Part shown: positions 1-7,201 of the stretch, piece by piece
Layout of the letters: every line of letters begins with the position of its first letter
How positions within the stretch are numbered: the first letter of the stretch is position 1
NCBI GenBank assembly: GCA_020025615.1
Contig: JAHHRT010000047.1
Coordinates: 1 to 10,954 of the forward strand
DNA from: Oscillospiraceae bacterium
Lineage (GTDB): Bacteria; Bacillota; Clostridia; Oscillospirales; Oscillospiraceae
Direction of reading: 5' to 3'
Length of the DNA stretch: 10,954 bases
Notes under the pieces: generated by a model
The model's input: the letters and a program-made list of their open reading frames with translations, nothing else
The model's database searches: none
Told to the model about the DNA's origin: nothing
Program-made: the position numbers and the translations under genes

Positions 1-118
1 GGGATTGGAACAGGGGGCAAAGGGGTGTTTTTGCGGGATTTTGCCGCCTGGACTGGCTGAGATGTGCAGAACAACGGAAAAAGGTGGAACAAATCCCGCT
101 TTTTCTCATAAAAACCTC
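1..118. other. upstream stretch with no recognisable gene
   Basis: I read all three plus-strand frames here. One frame stays open from the window edge to a TGA at 58-60 and could be the last 19 codons of an upstream gene, but I do not recognise the peptide. The other two frames run on past position 118 into the promoter region and give no recognisable protein. Nothing else is supported here. Confidence 0.3.
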
Positions 119-147
119 TTGCCAATGGGGGTATTCGGTGTTATAAT
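119..147 (+). promoter_or_regulatory. sigma-A type promoter of the rimP-nusA-infB operon
   Basis: A -35 box TTGCCA (119-124) is followed after exactly 17 bases by a perfect -10 box TATAAT (142-147). Transcription would start near 154, about 70 bases before the rimP start codon. It is the only good promoter seen before rimP, and the genes that follow are closely spaced, so it probably drives rimP through infB. The boxes are seen directly; activity is inferred. Confidence 0.85.
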
Positions 148-171
148 AGGCAATGTTAGGTAGGTATAGGC

Positions 172-202
172 AAAGAGAGGGGCGCGCCCCTCTCTTTCTT
201 AT
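172..202 (+). terminator. leader terminator/attenuator upstream of rimP
   Basis: Positions 172-197 form a perfect palindrome: arms AAAGAGAGGGGC and GCCCCTCTCTTT around a central GC, realistically an 11-bp stem with a GCGC loop. A T-rich run (TTTCTTATT, 195-203) follows. This is the layout of an intrinsic terminator, but it lies between the promoter and the first gene, so it would stop a fraction of transcripts after about 45-50 bases. No competing antiterminator stem is obvious. In Bacillus subtilis NusA is reported to control its own operon by attenuation without an antiterminator structure; the same role here is an inference. Confidence 0.7.
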
Positions 203-223
203 TGATTAGGAAAGGGTGTTACC

Positions 224-676
224 ATGAAAATCACAGAACAGATCGCCCAGTTTGCAGAGCCTGTTGTAACGAGCCATGGATGCAGCCTCTGGGATGTGGA
301 ATACGTCCGGGAAGGTACTGAGTACTTCCTGCGTCTCTACATTGATAAAGAGGGCGGCGTGGACATTACCGACTGCGAGGCCGTTTCCCGTGCAATGGAC
401 CCTATTTTGGACGAGAAAGACCCCATTCAGGGCAGCTATCACTTTGAAGTCTGCTCCGCCGGTCTCGAGCGGGCCTTAAAACGTCCCGGAGACTTTGAGA
501 AATTTCTTGGCAGCCCCATCACCGTGAAGCTCTACCGCCCCAGAAACGGCGTGAAAGAGCTGCCCTGTGTCCTTCGCGGATACGATAACGGTCGTGTCAC
601 GGTGGAAGCGGGAAAGGAAACCATTACATTTGAAAAATCCGAGGTTGCCCTGGTGCGCCTGCGGGTAGAATTCTGA
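224..676 (+). CDS. rimP: ribosome maturation factor RimP
   Basis: RimP is a cytoplasmic factor that binds the free 30S subunit and helps its late assembly. The 150-residue product has the usual length and two-domain layout. The N-terminal domain carries the LRLYIDKEGGVDITDCE stretch (about residues 37-53) and the family signature FEVCSAGLERALKRPGDF (about 74-91), where most homologues have a serine-proline in the SSPGLERPL motif; here it is C-S-A-G. A small SH3-like C-terminal domain follows. The ATG at 224 is chosen because an AGGAAAGGG ribosome binding site lies at 208-216. It is the first gene of the operon, 15 bases before nusA, the standard arrangement in Bacillota. Expression probably depends on the leader hairpin upstream. 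Confidence 0.96.
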   Translation: MKITEQIAQFAEPVVTSHGCSLWDVEYVREGTEYFLRLYIDKEGGVDITDCEAVSRAMDPILDEKDPIQGSYHFEVCSAGLERALKRPGDFEKFLGSPITVKLYRPRNGVKELPCVLRGYDNGRVTVEAGKETITFEKSEVALVRLRVEF

Positions 677-691
677 TAGGAGGAATATACA

Positions 692-1822
692 ATGGCAAGA
701 ACCAGCAAGGCGAAGAAGCAGCCCGAGGCTACCAAAGCCGACATTGGCGCAGAGATTTTCGCCAGCCTGAGAGAGCTGGAAAAGCTCAAGGGCATTCCTG
801 TTGACTACATGGTGGAGCGCCTGAAGCAGGCTCTCACCAACGCATACCGTAAGGATAGAGAGGACCACCGCGACGTCCCCGCCGACAACGTGGTCGTGAA
901 TCTGGACGAGAAGGGCCTTTCCATGTACCTGGTGAAGACCGCCGTTGAGGAGGTCACCGACACCGCTCTGGAAATGCACATCGACCTGGCAAAGCTCATG
1001 GACCCCAAGGTCCAGGTGGGCGACAATGTCATCATCCCTGTGGACATTCAGAAATTCGGCCGTATCGCTGCCCAGACCGCAAAGCAGGTGGTCATCCAGG
1101 GCATCCGGGAAGCTGAGCGCGGTGTAGCCTTCGAGAGCTACAGCGAAAAGTCCCAGGAGCTGATGACCGGCACAGTCCTGCGCATCGACCCCATGACCGG
1201 CGACGCTTTCGTCCGCATCGGTCAGGGCAACGAGCAGTCCGACGCTGTGCTCCGTGCCAGCGAGCAGATCCCCGGCGAGCACTACCAGGAAGGCGACCTG
1301 ATTCGGGTCTATGTCCTGGAGGTCCGCAGAGCAAACCGCGGCCCCATGGTCCACGTTTCCCGGACCCATCCCAACCTGGTCCGCCGTCTGTTTGAGCTGG
1401 AAACCCCCGAAATTGCCGACGGTCAGGTGGAAATCCGCAACATCGCCCGTGAGGCCGGTTCCCGGTCCAAGATGGCTGTCCGTGCCACCCAGGAGGGCAT
1501 TGATCCCGTGGGTGCCTGTGTCGGTCCCCGCGGCGGCCGTGTAGGCGCCGTTGTGGAAGAGCTGGGCGGCGAGAAGATCGACATCGTCGTCTGGAGCGAG
1601 GACCCCTGCGAGTACGTCCGTGCAGCCCTCAGCCCCGCTGATGTTGTGAGCGTCACCCTGGTTCCCGGCCAGAAGGCCTGCCGGGTCATCGTTCCCGACG
1701 ATCAGCTGAGCCTTGCCATCGGCAAGGAGGGCCAGAACGCCCGCCTGGCTGCAAGACTGACCGGCTATAAGATCGACATTCGCCCCGCCTCTCAGGCTGA
1801 GGAAGAAATCGACGCAGAGTAA
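692..1822 (+). CDS. nusA: transcription termination/antitermination factor NusA
   Basis: NusA binds RNA polymerase and nascent RNA and modulates pausing, intrinsic termination and antitermination. The 376-residue product has the compact Gram-positive layout. An N-terminal polymerase-binding domain (about residues 21-140, with ELEKLKGIPVDYMVERLKQAL) is followed by an S1 domain starting near the MTGTVLRI segment, then KH1 (GACVGPRGGRV) and KH2 (SLAIGKEGQNARLAARLTG) near the end. It lacks the acidic C-terminal repeats of proteobacterial NusA, as expected for this group. Before the usual N-terminus there is an extra lysine- and alanine-rich stretch of about 20 residues. The ATG at 692 is supported by AGGAGG at 678-683, and no internal start fits as well, so the extension appears genuine. 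It follows rimP closely and precedes ylxR. Confidence 0.98.
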   Translation: MARTSKAKKQPEATKADIGAEIFASLRELEKLKGIPVDYMVERLKQALTNAYRKDREDHRDVPADNVVVNLDEKGLSMYLVKTAVEEVTDTALEMHIDLAKLMDPKVQVGDNVIIPVDIQKFGRIAAQTAKQVVIQGIREAERGVAFESYSEKSQELMTGTVLRIDPMTGDAFVRIGQGNEQSDAVLRASEQIPGEHYQEGDLIRVYVLEVRRANRGPMVHVSRTHPNLVRRLFELETPEIADGQVEIRNIAREAGSRSKMAVRATQEGIDPVGACVGPRGGRVGAVVEELGGEKIDIVVWSEDPCEYVRAALSPADVVSVTLVPGQKACRVIVPDDQLSLAIGKEGQNARLAARLTGYKIDIRPASQAEEEIDAE

Positions 1823-1843
1823 TCACCGTAAGGAGGGAGCCAA

Positions 1844-2113
1844 ATGCAGAAAAAAATCCCTCAGCGGCAGTGCATGGGCTGCCGGGAGCGGAAGGCCAAA
1901 CGGGACCTCATCCGTGTGGTGCGCGGCACCGACGGCAATGTGAGCCTGGATTTCGGCGGGAAAGCCCCCGGACGCGGCGCATATATCTGCCCCAATCCCG
2001 AGTGCCTCAAGAAGGCAATGAAGTCCAAAGCTCTGGACCGCAGCCTGGAAGTGACCATCCCCGAGGAGGTCTACCAGCGGCTTGCAAAGGAAATGGAGGC
2101 AAACCATGGATAA
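1844..2113 (+). CDS. rnpM: YlxR-family RNA-binding protein (RNase P modulator RnpM)
   Basis: This is the small basic protein found between nusA and infB across Bacillota. The family (YlxR, DUF448) has recently been named RnpM because the B. subtilis protein binds RNase P RNA and affects its activity; that role here is by homology. The 89-residue product shows the hallmarks: QCMGCRERKAKRDLIRVV near the N-terminus, with a CxxC pair, and GRGAYICP followed by a third and a fourth cysteine (CPNPEC) in the middle. AGGAGGG at 1831-1837 lies 6 bases before the ATG. Its last 8 bases overlap the start of ylxQ, so translation of the two is probably coupled. Confidence 0.95.
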   Translation: MQKKIPQRQCMGCRERKAKRDLIRVVRGTDGNVSLDFGGKAPGRGAYICPNPECLKKAMKSKALDRSLEVTIPEEVYQRLAKEMEANHG

Positions 2114-2525
2114 CACCTTAAATTACCTGGCCCTGGCCCGGAAAGCGGGCAAGGCAGAGCTGGGGGAGGAGCCGGTCGGCGCAGCCGCCCGTGCCCTCAA
2201 GGCTCATCTCATCCTGGTTGCCTCGGATGCCTCGGACCATACCTGGCGGCGGGCCAAGAGCTTCGCAGCAGGCACCAATCAGCAGTGCATCCGAATCCCC
2301 TATACCAAGGACGAAATGGGATTTATCATCGGAAGGACCAGCCTGGCAATGGCAGCCATCACCGACCCGGCCCTGGCCCTGGGCTTTGTCAACGCCCTGG
2401 GAAAGCCGGAAAAGTATCAAGAGGCCATTGAGTATCTCACCGATCGAACCAAGCGGGTCCGCCAGCGTCAGCGTGAGGAGAAAGCACATCAGCGGAATCT
2501 TCACCGGCGCGGGAAGAAGAAATGA
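2106..2525 (+). CDS. ylxQ: YlxQ-family L7Ae-like K-turn RNA-binding protein
   Basis: YlxQ proteins are L7Ae/L30e-fold proteins that bind kink-turn RNA; their cellular targets are not well known. The 139-residue product has the fold's recognisable parts: LNYLALARKAGKAELGEEPV at the start, AHLILVASDASDHT (about residues 33-46) and MGFIIGRTSLAMAAITD (about 71-87). I start it at ATG 2106 rather than at an earlier in-frame ATG (2082) because GGAGG at 2095-2099 sits 6 bases before 2106 and the family normally begins at the LNYLGLA-like helix. It overlaps ylxR by 8 bases. The last ~30 residues form an unusually basic tail rich in Arg, Lys and Gln; most relatives are nearer 100 residues, so the tail may add RNA affinity. 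Confidence 0.93.
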   Translation: MDNTLNYLALARKAGKAELGEEPVGAAARALKAHLILVASDASDHTWRRAKSFAAGTNQQCIRIPYTKDEMGFIIGRTSLAMAAITDPALALGFVNALGKPEKYQEAIEYLTDRTKRVRQRQREEKAHQRNLHRRGKKK

Positions 2526-2549
2526 CGTTTTTGGAGGTGCGTTTAATAT

Positions 2550-4877
2550 ATGAGTTTTATCAAGTATCGACTGAAAGAGGTTGCCGCCGATTTTGGTGTG
2601 ACGCCTAAGGATATTGCGGAGATCATCTCCAAGTATGGCGAAAAGCCTAAGTCCAACACCCAGATCCTTACGGATCAGGAGCTTAACGTGGTGTTTGAAT
2701 ATATGACCCAGAACAATCAGATTTCCTCTCTGGAGCAGGTCTTTGAGGCAAAGCCCGCAGCAAAGTCCCCGGCTCCCAAGCAGGAGAAGGCTGCACCTGT
2801 CAGCCAGAACGCTCAGGCCGAGACCAAGAGCCAGGCTCAGAGCAGCAACAATAATACCAACAAGCCCAAGAAGGAAGCAGAGCCGGAGCGCAAGCGTGAG
2901 CGCCGGGTTGTGGATACCTCCGCAGTTCAGGTGAACTCCGCACGGTTTGACGACCGGGTGGACAGCCTGATTTCCGAGCGTGCACAGAACTTCCAGGGCG
3001 GCAAGCAGCGGATTGGCAACAAAAACCGCCAGCAGAACCGCCAGCAGGGCAAGTTTAAGGGCAATAAGGCCCGCAATGAGGAGCAGGAGAAGATGCGCCG
3101 CCTCCAGATGGAAGTGGCCCGGAAGGCTCCGCTCACCGTCCATATCCCCGAGGAAATCACCGTGGGCGAGCTGGCTTCCCGGATGAAAAAGACCGCCGGC
3201 GAAGTCATTAAGCTGCTGATGAAGAACGGCATCATGGCTGCCATCAACCAGACCATCGACTTCGACACCGCCGAGTACGTAGCCACCGAAATGGGCTGCA
3301 AGGTGGAGAAGGAAGTCACCGTCACCATCGAGGAGCGGATCATCGACGATCACGAGGATACCGCCGAAGAGCTGCAGCCCAGAGGCCCCGTTGTGGTCGT
3401 CATGGGTCACGTTGACCACGGCAAGACCTCCACGCTGGACGCCATTCGGAAGACCTCTGTTACTTCCGGTGAGGCCGGCGGCATTACCCAGCACATCGGC
3501 GCTTACACCGTGAATGTGAACGGTTCCATCGTGACCTTCCTGGATACCCCCGGTCACGCTGCCTTTACTTCCATGCGTGCCCGTGGTGCTATGTGTACCG
3601 ATATTGCCGTTCTGGTGGTTGCTGCCGACGACGGCATCATGCCCCAGACCGTTGAGTCCATTAACCACGCCAAGGCCGCCAAGGTGCCCATCATTGTTGC
3701 CATCAACAAGATGGATAAGCCCACTGCAAACCCCGACCGGATTATGCAGCAGCTCACCGAGTACGACCTGATTCCCGAGGAGTGGGGCGGCGACACCATC
3801 ATTGTGCCCATCTCCGCAAAGACCGGCATGGGCCTGGACAACCTGCTGGAAATGATCACCCTGACCGCTGAGGTCCAGGAGCTGAAGGCCAACCCCAACC
3901 GTCGGGCAAAGGGCACCGTCATCGAGGCCCGTCTGGACAAGACCCGCGGCCCCATTGCCACCCTTCTGGTCCAGAACGGTACGCTGAAGCAGGGCGATAT
4001 TGTCATCGCCGGTACTTCCGTGGGTCACATCCGTGTGATGACCAACGACAAGGGCCGTACCGTGAAGACCGCCGGCCCCAGCACCCCTGTTGAGGTCACC
4101 GGCCTTGCCGAGGTTCCCTCTCCCGGCGACGAGTTCAACGCCGTTACCGACGAGCGTATGGCCCGTGCTCTGGTTGAGGAGCGCCGCCAGGCTGAGAAGG
4201 ACGCAGCTGCCAATGCTATGAGCAAGGTCACTCTGGACAACCTCTTTGCCAAGATGCAGGAGGGTGAGATGAAGGAGCTGCCCCTGATTGTCAAGGCTGA
4301 CGTCCAGGGCTCTGCCGAGGCTCTGAAGGCTTCTCTGGAGAAGATCTCCAACGAGGAAGTCCGTGTCCGCGTGATTCACACCGGCGTGGGCGCCATCAAC
4401 GAGTCCGATATTCTGCTGGCTTCCACCGCAGGTGCTATCATCGTGGGCTTCAACGTCCGTCCCGATGCAGCTGCTCAGGCCAGCGGTCAGAGAGCCAAGG
4501 TGGATATGCGGTTCTACCGCGTCATCTACGACGCCATCGACGAGATCGAGTCCGCCATGAAGGGTATGCTGGCACCGAAGTTTGAGGAAGTGGTCATCGG
4601 TCATGCCGAAGTCCGCGTTACCTACAAGGTCAGCGCCATCGGCACCATTGCCGGCTGTATGGTTAAGGACGGCAAGGTGGCCCGGGATGCTCAGGTCCGT
4701 GTGCTCCGTGACAACATCGTCATCCACGAGGGCGAGGTTGGTTCCCTCCAGCGTTTCAAGGACGCTGCCAAGGAAGTCACCTCCGGCTACGAGTGCGGCA
4801 TGAGTATTCTCAAGTTCAACGACATCAAGGAAGGCGACGTGTTCGAGTGCTTCCAGATGCAGGAGATCAAGCGGTAA
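2550..4877 (+). CDS. infB: translation initiation factor IF-2
   Basis: IF2 is the GTPase that brings fMet-tRNA to the 30S subunit and promotes 50S joining. The 775-residue product contains all domains. A first IF2_N helix bundle lies at about residues 1-55. A long charged linker rich in Lys, Gln, Asn and Ala (about 65-185) follows, then a second IF2_N domain (about 190-250). The GTPase domain has P-loop GHVDHGKT at 286-293, DTPGH at 332-336, NKMD at 386-389 and SAK at 422-424. Beta-barrel and C-terminal tRNA-binding domains complete it. The ATG at 2550 has GGAGGTG at 2533-2539, a spacing of about 10 bases, a little long. It is the last gene before a strong terminator. No key residue is missing. 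Confidence 0.98.
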   Translation: MSFIKYRLKEVAADFGVTPKDIAEIISKYGEKPKSNTQILTDQELNVVFEYMTQNNQISSLEQVFEAKPAAKSPAPKQEKAAPVSQNAQAETKSQAQSSNNNTNKPKKEAEPERKRERRVVDTSAVQVNSARFDDRVDSLISERAQNFQGGKQRIGNKNRQQNRQQGKFKGNKARNEEQEKMRRLQMEVARKAPLTVHIPEEITVGELASRMKKTAGEVIKLLMKNGIMAAINQTIDFDTAEYVATEMGCKVEKEVTVTIEERIIDDHEDTAEELQPRGPVVVVMGHVDHGKTSTLDAIRKTSVTSGEAGGITQHIGAYTVNVNGSIVTFLDTPGHAAFTSMRARGAMCTDIAVLVVAADDGIMPQTVESINHAKAAKVPIIVAINKMDKPTANPDRIMQQLTEYDLIPEEWGGDTIIVPISAKTGMGLDNLLEMITLTAEVQELKANPNRRAKGTVIEARLDKTRGPIATLLVQNGTLKQGDIVIAGTSVGHIRVMTNDKGRTVKTAGPSTPVEVTGLAEVPSPGDEFNAVTDERMARALVEERRQAEKDAAANAMSKVTLDNLFAKMQEGEMKELPLIVKADVQGSAEALKASLEKISNEEVRVRVIHTGVGAINESDILLASTAGAIIVGFNVRPDAAAQASGQRAKVDMRFYRVIYDAIDEIESAMKGMLAPKFEEVVIGHAEVRVTYKVSAIGTIAGCMVKDGKVARDAQVRVLRDNIVIHEGEVGSLQRFKDAAKEVTSGYECGMSILKFNDIKEGDVFECFQMQEIKR

Positions 4878-4901
4878 TCTGAGCCGCTTCCATCACGAAA
4901 T

Positions 4902-4942
4902 AAAATCCAGCCGCCGCAGCTGCGGCAGGCTGGATTTTGTTT
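4902..4942 (+). terminator. intrinsic terminator after infB
   Basis: The arms AAAATCCAGCC (4902-4912) and GGCTGGATTTT (4928-4938) pair perfectly. An inner GC-rich stem GCCGC/GCGGC closes an AGCT loop, with one bulged A at 4927. The tract TTTTGTTTAT follows. It is a strong Rho-independent terminator 24 bases after the infB stop codon. It sits where related genomes often run straight on to rbfA, so it either ends the first operon or lowers read-through into the second. Confidence 0.88.
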
Positions 4943-4944
4943 AT

Positions 4945-4990
4945 GGAAAACAGTTTTAAATTGCCGTTTTCCGGGTTTTTCCCGGAAAAC
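4945..4990 (+). promoter_or_regulatory. two mutually exclusive hairpins in the rbfA leader
   Basis: GTTTTCCGGG (4966-4975) and CCCGGAAAAC (4981-4990) form a perfect 10-bp stem with a loop of five T. The segment GTTTTCC (4966-4972) can instead pair with GGAAAAC at 4945-4951, because the nine bases GGAAAACAG occur twice (4945-4953 and 4984-4992). The two stems share an arm and cannot coexist. Neither is followed by a T run, so neither is a terminator. Roles in RNA stability, processing or access to the rbfA ribosome binding site (5004-5009) are possible but unproven. Confidence 0.55.
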
Positions 4991-5017
4991 AGAACCGATA
5001 TTTAGGAGGATGAAGAT

Positions 5018-5386
5018 ATGGCATCCAATCGTATCCATCGCATTAACGAAGAAATTCAGAAGGAACTTTCCAGCCTCCTTCGCACCGTCAAGGACCCCCG
5101 GGTCCAGGACACCATGATCTCCATCACCCGGGTGGAGACCACCCCCGACCTGCGCTACACCAAGGTCTATGTTTCCTTCCTGCAGGAGGACCGGGCAAAG
5201 AAGGCCATGGCAGGCCTCCAGTCCGCCGGCGGCTATCTGCGCCGGGAGCTGGGCCGGAATCTCCAGCTGCGCTATGCGCCGGAGATCGTCTGGTCCCTGG
5301 ATGACAGCATCACCTATGGTGCCCATATGTTGGAGCTCATTAACTCCCTGGAGGTAAACCATGATGAAGAAGCTGACGAGAACTGA
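5018..5386 (+). CDS. rbfA: 30S ribosome-binding factor RbfA
   Basis: RbfA binds the immature 30S subunit near the 5' end of 16S rRNA and is needed for late maturation and cold growth in well-studied bacteria. The 122-residue product is a single KH-like domain of normal length. It shows RIHRINEEIQKELSSLL at the start, DPRV (residues 27-30), the strand pair ISITRVETTPDLRYTKVYVS, then GGYLRRELGRNLQLRYAPEI and DDSITYG. The ATG at 5018 has AGGAGG at 5004-5009 with 8-base spacing. The C-terminal tail is acidic (DEEADEN). Its last 26 bases overlap the next gene, suggesting coupled translation. It follows the post-infB terminator and paired leader hairpins, and I found no good promoter of its own. 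Confidence 0.96.
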   Translation: MASNRIHRINEEIQKELSSLLRTVKDPRVQDTMISITRVETTPDLRYTKVYVSFLQEDRAKKAMAGLQSAGGYLRRELGRNLQLRYAPEIVWSLDDSITYGAHMLELINSLEVNHDEEADEN

Positions 5387-6317
5387 GACAGCGGCCTATC
5401 TGCTGGAACGGGACCACTTCTGCATCCTGTCCCACTGCCGCCCCGACGGGGACACCGTGGGTTCCTCTGCGGCCCTGTGCCTGGGACTGCGTTCCCTGGG
5501 AAAAACCGCCCATGTGCTTTTCAATGAGGAAGTGACCGAGCGGTTTGCCTGGCTCCATGAGGGCCTTACCAAGGCCCAGCCGGAGGAAGGGGATACCCTG
5601 GTTTCCACCGATGTGGCGGCACCGGGGATGCTTCCCCAGGCCTTTCAGCCCCTGCTGGGTAAGATTGCCCTTCGCATCGATCACCACGGCTCTGCGACCT
5701 CCTTTACGGAGCTGGAGCTGGTGGACTCTGCCAGTGCCTCCTGCGCCGAGCTTGTGTGGGATGTGCTGAAAGAGATGGGCGTGAAAGCGGACCCGGCCAT
5801 TGCCGAAGCGGTGTATGTGGGCACTTCCACGGATACCGGCTGCTTCCGCTATGCCAATACCACCGCCCATACCTTCCAGACGGCGGCAGACTGCGCCGCT
5901 GCCGGGGCACGGGTGTTTGAGCTGAATCAGACCCTGTTCGAGACCAATTCCCTGGGCCGCCTGAAAATGCAGGCCTGGATTGTAGACCATATCCATATGC
6001 TGCGCTGCGGCTCCATGGCGGTGTGCGCCATTCCCCGGAGCGTGGAAGAGGAGCTGGGCGTGACAGAGGATGATATGGACAATATCTCCTCTTTCCCCAG
6101 AACGGTGGCGGGCGTGTGCATCGCTGCCACCCTGCGGGAAGCCAAGGACGGTCATGTGAAGCTGTCTGTCCGGGCAGTGCCGGGCTATGATGCAGCAAAG
6201 ATTGCTGCCAAGTTCGGCGGCGGCGGACACAAGGGCGCTGCGGGAGCCGGTATCGACCTGCCCATTGCGGAGGCAGAACAGGCGGTAGAAGCCGCCCTGC
6301 TGGAGGAGTGCCCATGA
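5361..6317 (+). CDS. nrnA: DHH/DHHA1 phosphoesterase, NrnA-like (nanoRNase / pAp phosphatase)
   Basis: NrnA-type enzymes degrade 2-5 nucleotide RNA fragments and often dephosphorylate 3'-phosphoadenosine 5'-phosphate, using two metal ions. The 318-residue product has every expected motif: HCRPDGD at 25-31, an aspartate at 84 in VSTD, the DHH triad at 107-109, TDTG at 157-160, and the substrate-binding DHHA1 loop GGGGHKGA at 286-293. Length is typical (about 310-320). The ATG at 5361 (a second ATG follows directly) has GAGG at 5351-5354 and lies inside the end of rbfA. Its stop codon overlaps the truB start as ATGA. Placement between rbfA and truB is common in Clostridia. Substrate preference between nanoRNA, pAp and cyclic dinucleotide products cannot be read from sequence. 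Confidence 0.92.
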   Translation: MMKKLTRTETAAYLLERDHFCILSHCRPDGDTVGSSAALCLGLRSLGKTAHVLFNEEVTERFAWLHEGLTKAQPEEGDTLVSTDVAAPGMLPQAFQPLLGKIALRIDHHGSATSFTELELVDSASASCAELVWDVLKEMGVKADPAIAEAVYVGTSTDTGCFRYANTTAHTFQTAADCAAAGARVFELNQTLFETNSLGRLKMQAWIVDHIHMLRCGSMAVCAIPRSVEEELGVTEDDMDNISSFPRTVAGVCIAATLREAKDGHVKLSVRAVPGYDAAKIAAKFGGGGHKGAAGAGIDLPIAEAEQAVEAALLEECP

Positions 6318-7174
6318 ACGGCATTGTCATTGTAGACAAGCCCCAGGACTGGACCAGCCAGGATGTGACCGCCCGGCTGCGCCGGGTGTTCGGCACCCGG
6401 CGGATTGGTCACGGCGGCACTCTGGACCCTATGGCAACGGGGGTGCTCCCGGTGTTTGTGGGCCGGGCCACCCGGGGCGTGGAATTTTTCGAGCACGCAG
6501 AGAAGACCTATGAAACGGTGCTCCGCCTGGGCATGACCACGGATACCGAGGACGTCAGCGGCACTGTGCTGGAAACCCGGCCTGTGGATGTGAGCGCAGA
6601 ACGCTTTGAAGGGGTGCTGCAGCAGTTCCGGGGCCCCATCCAGCAGATTCCCCCCATGTACTCTGCCCTGAAGGTCAACGGACAGAAGCTCTGCGACCTG
6701 GCGAGGAAGGGCAGGGAAGTGGAGCGGCAGCCCAGAGAAATCACCATCCATGAGCTGACCTGCCTGGAATTTTCCGGGCAGACCGCCCGGCTGCGGGTGC
6801 GCTGCTCTAAGGGTACGTATATTCGGACCTTGTGTAAGGACATCGGCGAGGCTCTGGGATGCGGCGGCTGTATGGAAGCCCTGCGCCGGGTCAGTGCCGG
6901 GGAGTACACCATCGACGAGGCGGTGCCCCTGGAGACCCTTCTGGAAACAGAGCACCCGGAAGAGTATCTCCGGGATGTGGATACCATGTTCCGGGAGCTG
7001 CCCAAGGTGACCTTAACCCCCAACCAGGAAAAGCGGTGCCGCAACGGCAACACCTTTTCCATTTCCCTGGACCCCGGCAGGTACCGGGCTTACAGCGAAG
7101 ATGGGGAATTTCTCATGCTGGCCTTGGTTGAGGACGGCATTATGAAGACAATAAAGAGCTTTTTTGCGGTGTAA
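6314..7174 (+). CDS. truB: tRNA pseudouridine-55 synthase TruB
   Basis: TruB converts uridine 55 in the T-loop of tRNAs to pseudouridine and also acts as a tRNA folding chaperone. The 286-residue product starts with the family sequence GIVIVDKPQDWTSQDV and carries the catalytic motif GHGGTLDPMATGVLPV, with the nucleophile Asp38. Further signatures are the KTYE segment, PPMYSALKVNGQKL, and RVRCSKGTYIRTLCKDIG. A C-terminal PUA-like part follows, including GRYRAYSEDGEFL. I place the start at ATG 6314 rather than the in-frame GTG at 6308: TGGAGGA at 6301-6307 is well spaced for it, and ATGA overlaps the stop of the preceding gene. ribF follows after 27 bases. Confidence 0.97.
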   Translation: MNGIVIVDKPQDWTSQDVTARLRRVFGTRRIGHGGTLDPMATGVLPVFVGRATRGVEFFEHAEKTYETVLRLGMTTDTEDVSGTVLETRPVDVSAERFEGVLQQFRGPIQQIPPMYSALKVNGQKLCDLARKGREVERQPREITIHELTCLEFSGQTARLRVRCSKGTYIRTLCKDIGEALGCGGCMEALRRVSAGEYTIDEAVPLETLLETEHPEEYLRDVDTMFRELPKVTLTPNQEKRCRNGNTFSISLDPGRYRAYSEDGEFLMLALVEDGIMKTIKSFFAV

Positions 7175-7201
7175 ACACCGGAAAAAAACCAGGAGAGACC
7201 A

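Noticed and set aside
476..1369. A 297-codon minus-strand open frame opposite rimP and nusA
   Set aside because: No ribosome binding site or family resemblance, and it lies against two clearly identified genes.
2118..4727. An 869-codon open frame on the minus strand opposite ylxQ and infB
   Set aside because: It is a by-product of GC-biased third codon positions in infB. Its translation is repetitive in His, Gly, Leu and Asp with no recognisable domain, and the opposite strand encodes an unmistakable IF2.
4966..4990. The perfect 10-bp hairpin before rbfA as a second terminator
   Set aside because: The T run is in the loop, not after the stem; the bases after the stem are AGAACC.
7175..7201. 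FMN riboswitch before ribF
   Set aside because: The truB-ribF gap is only 27 bases, far too short for that element.
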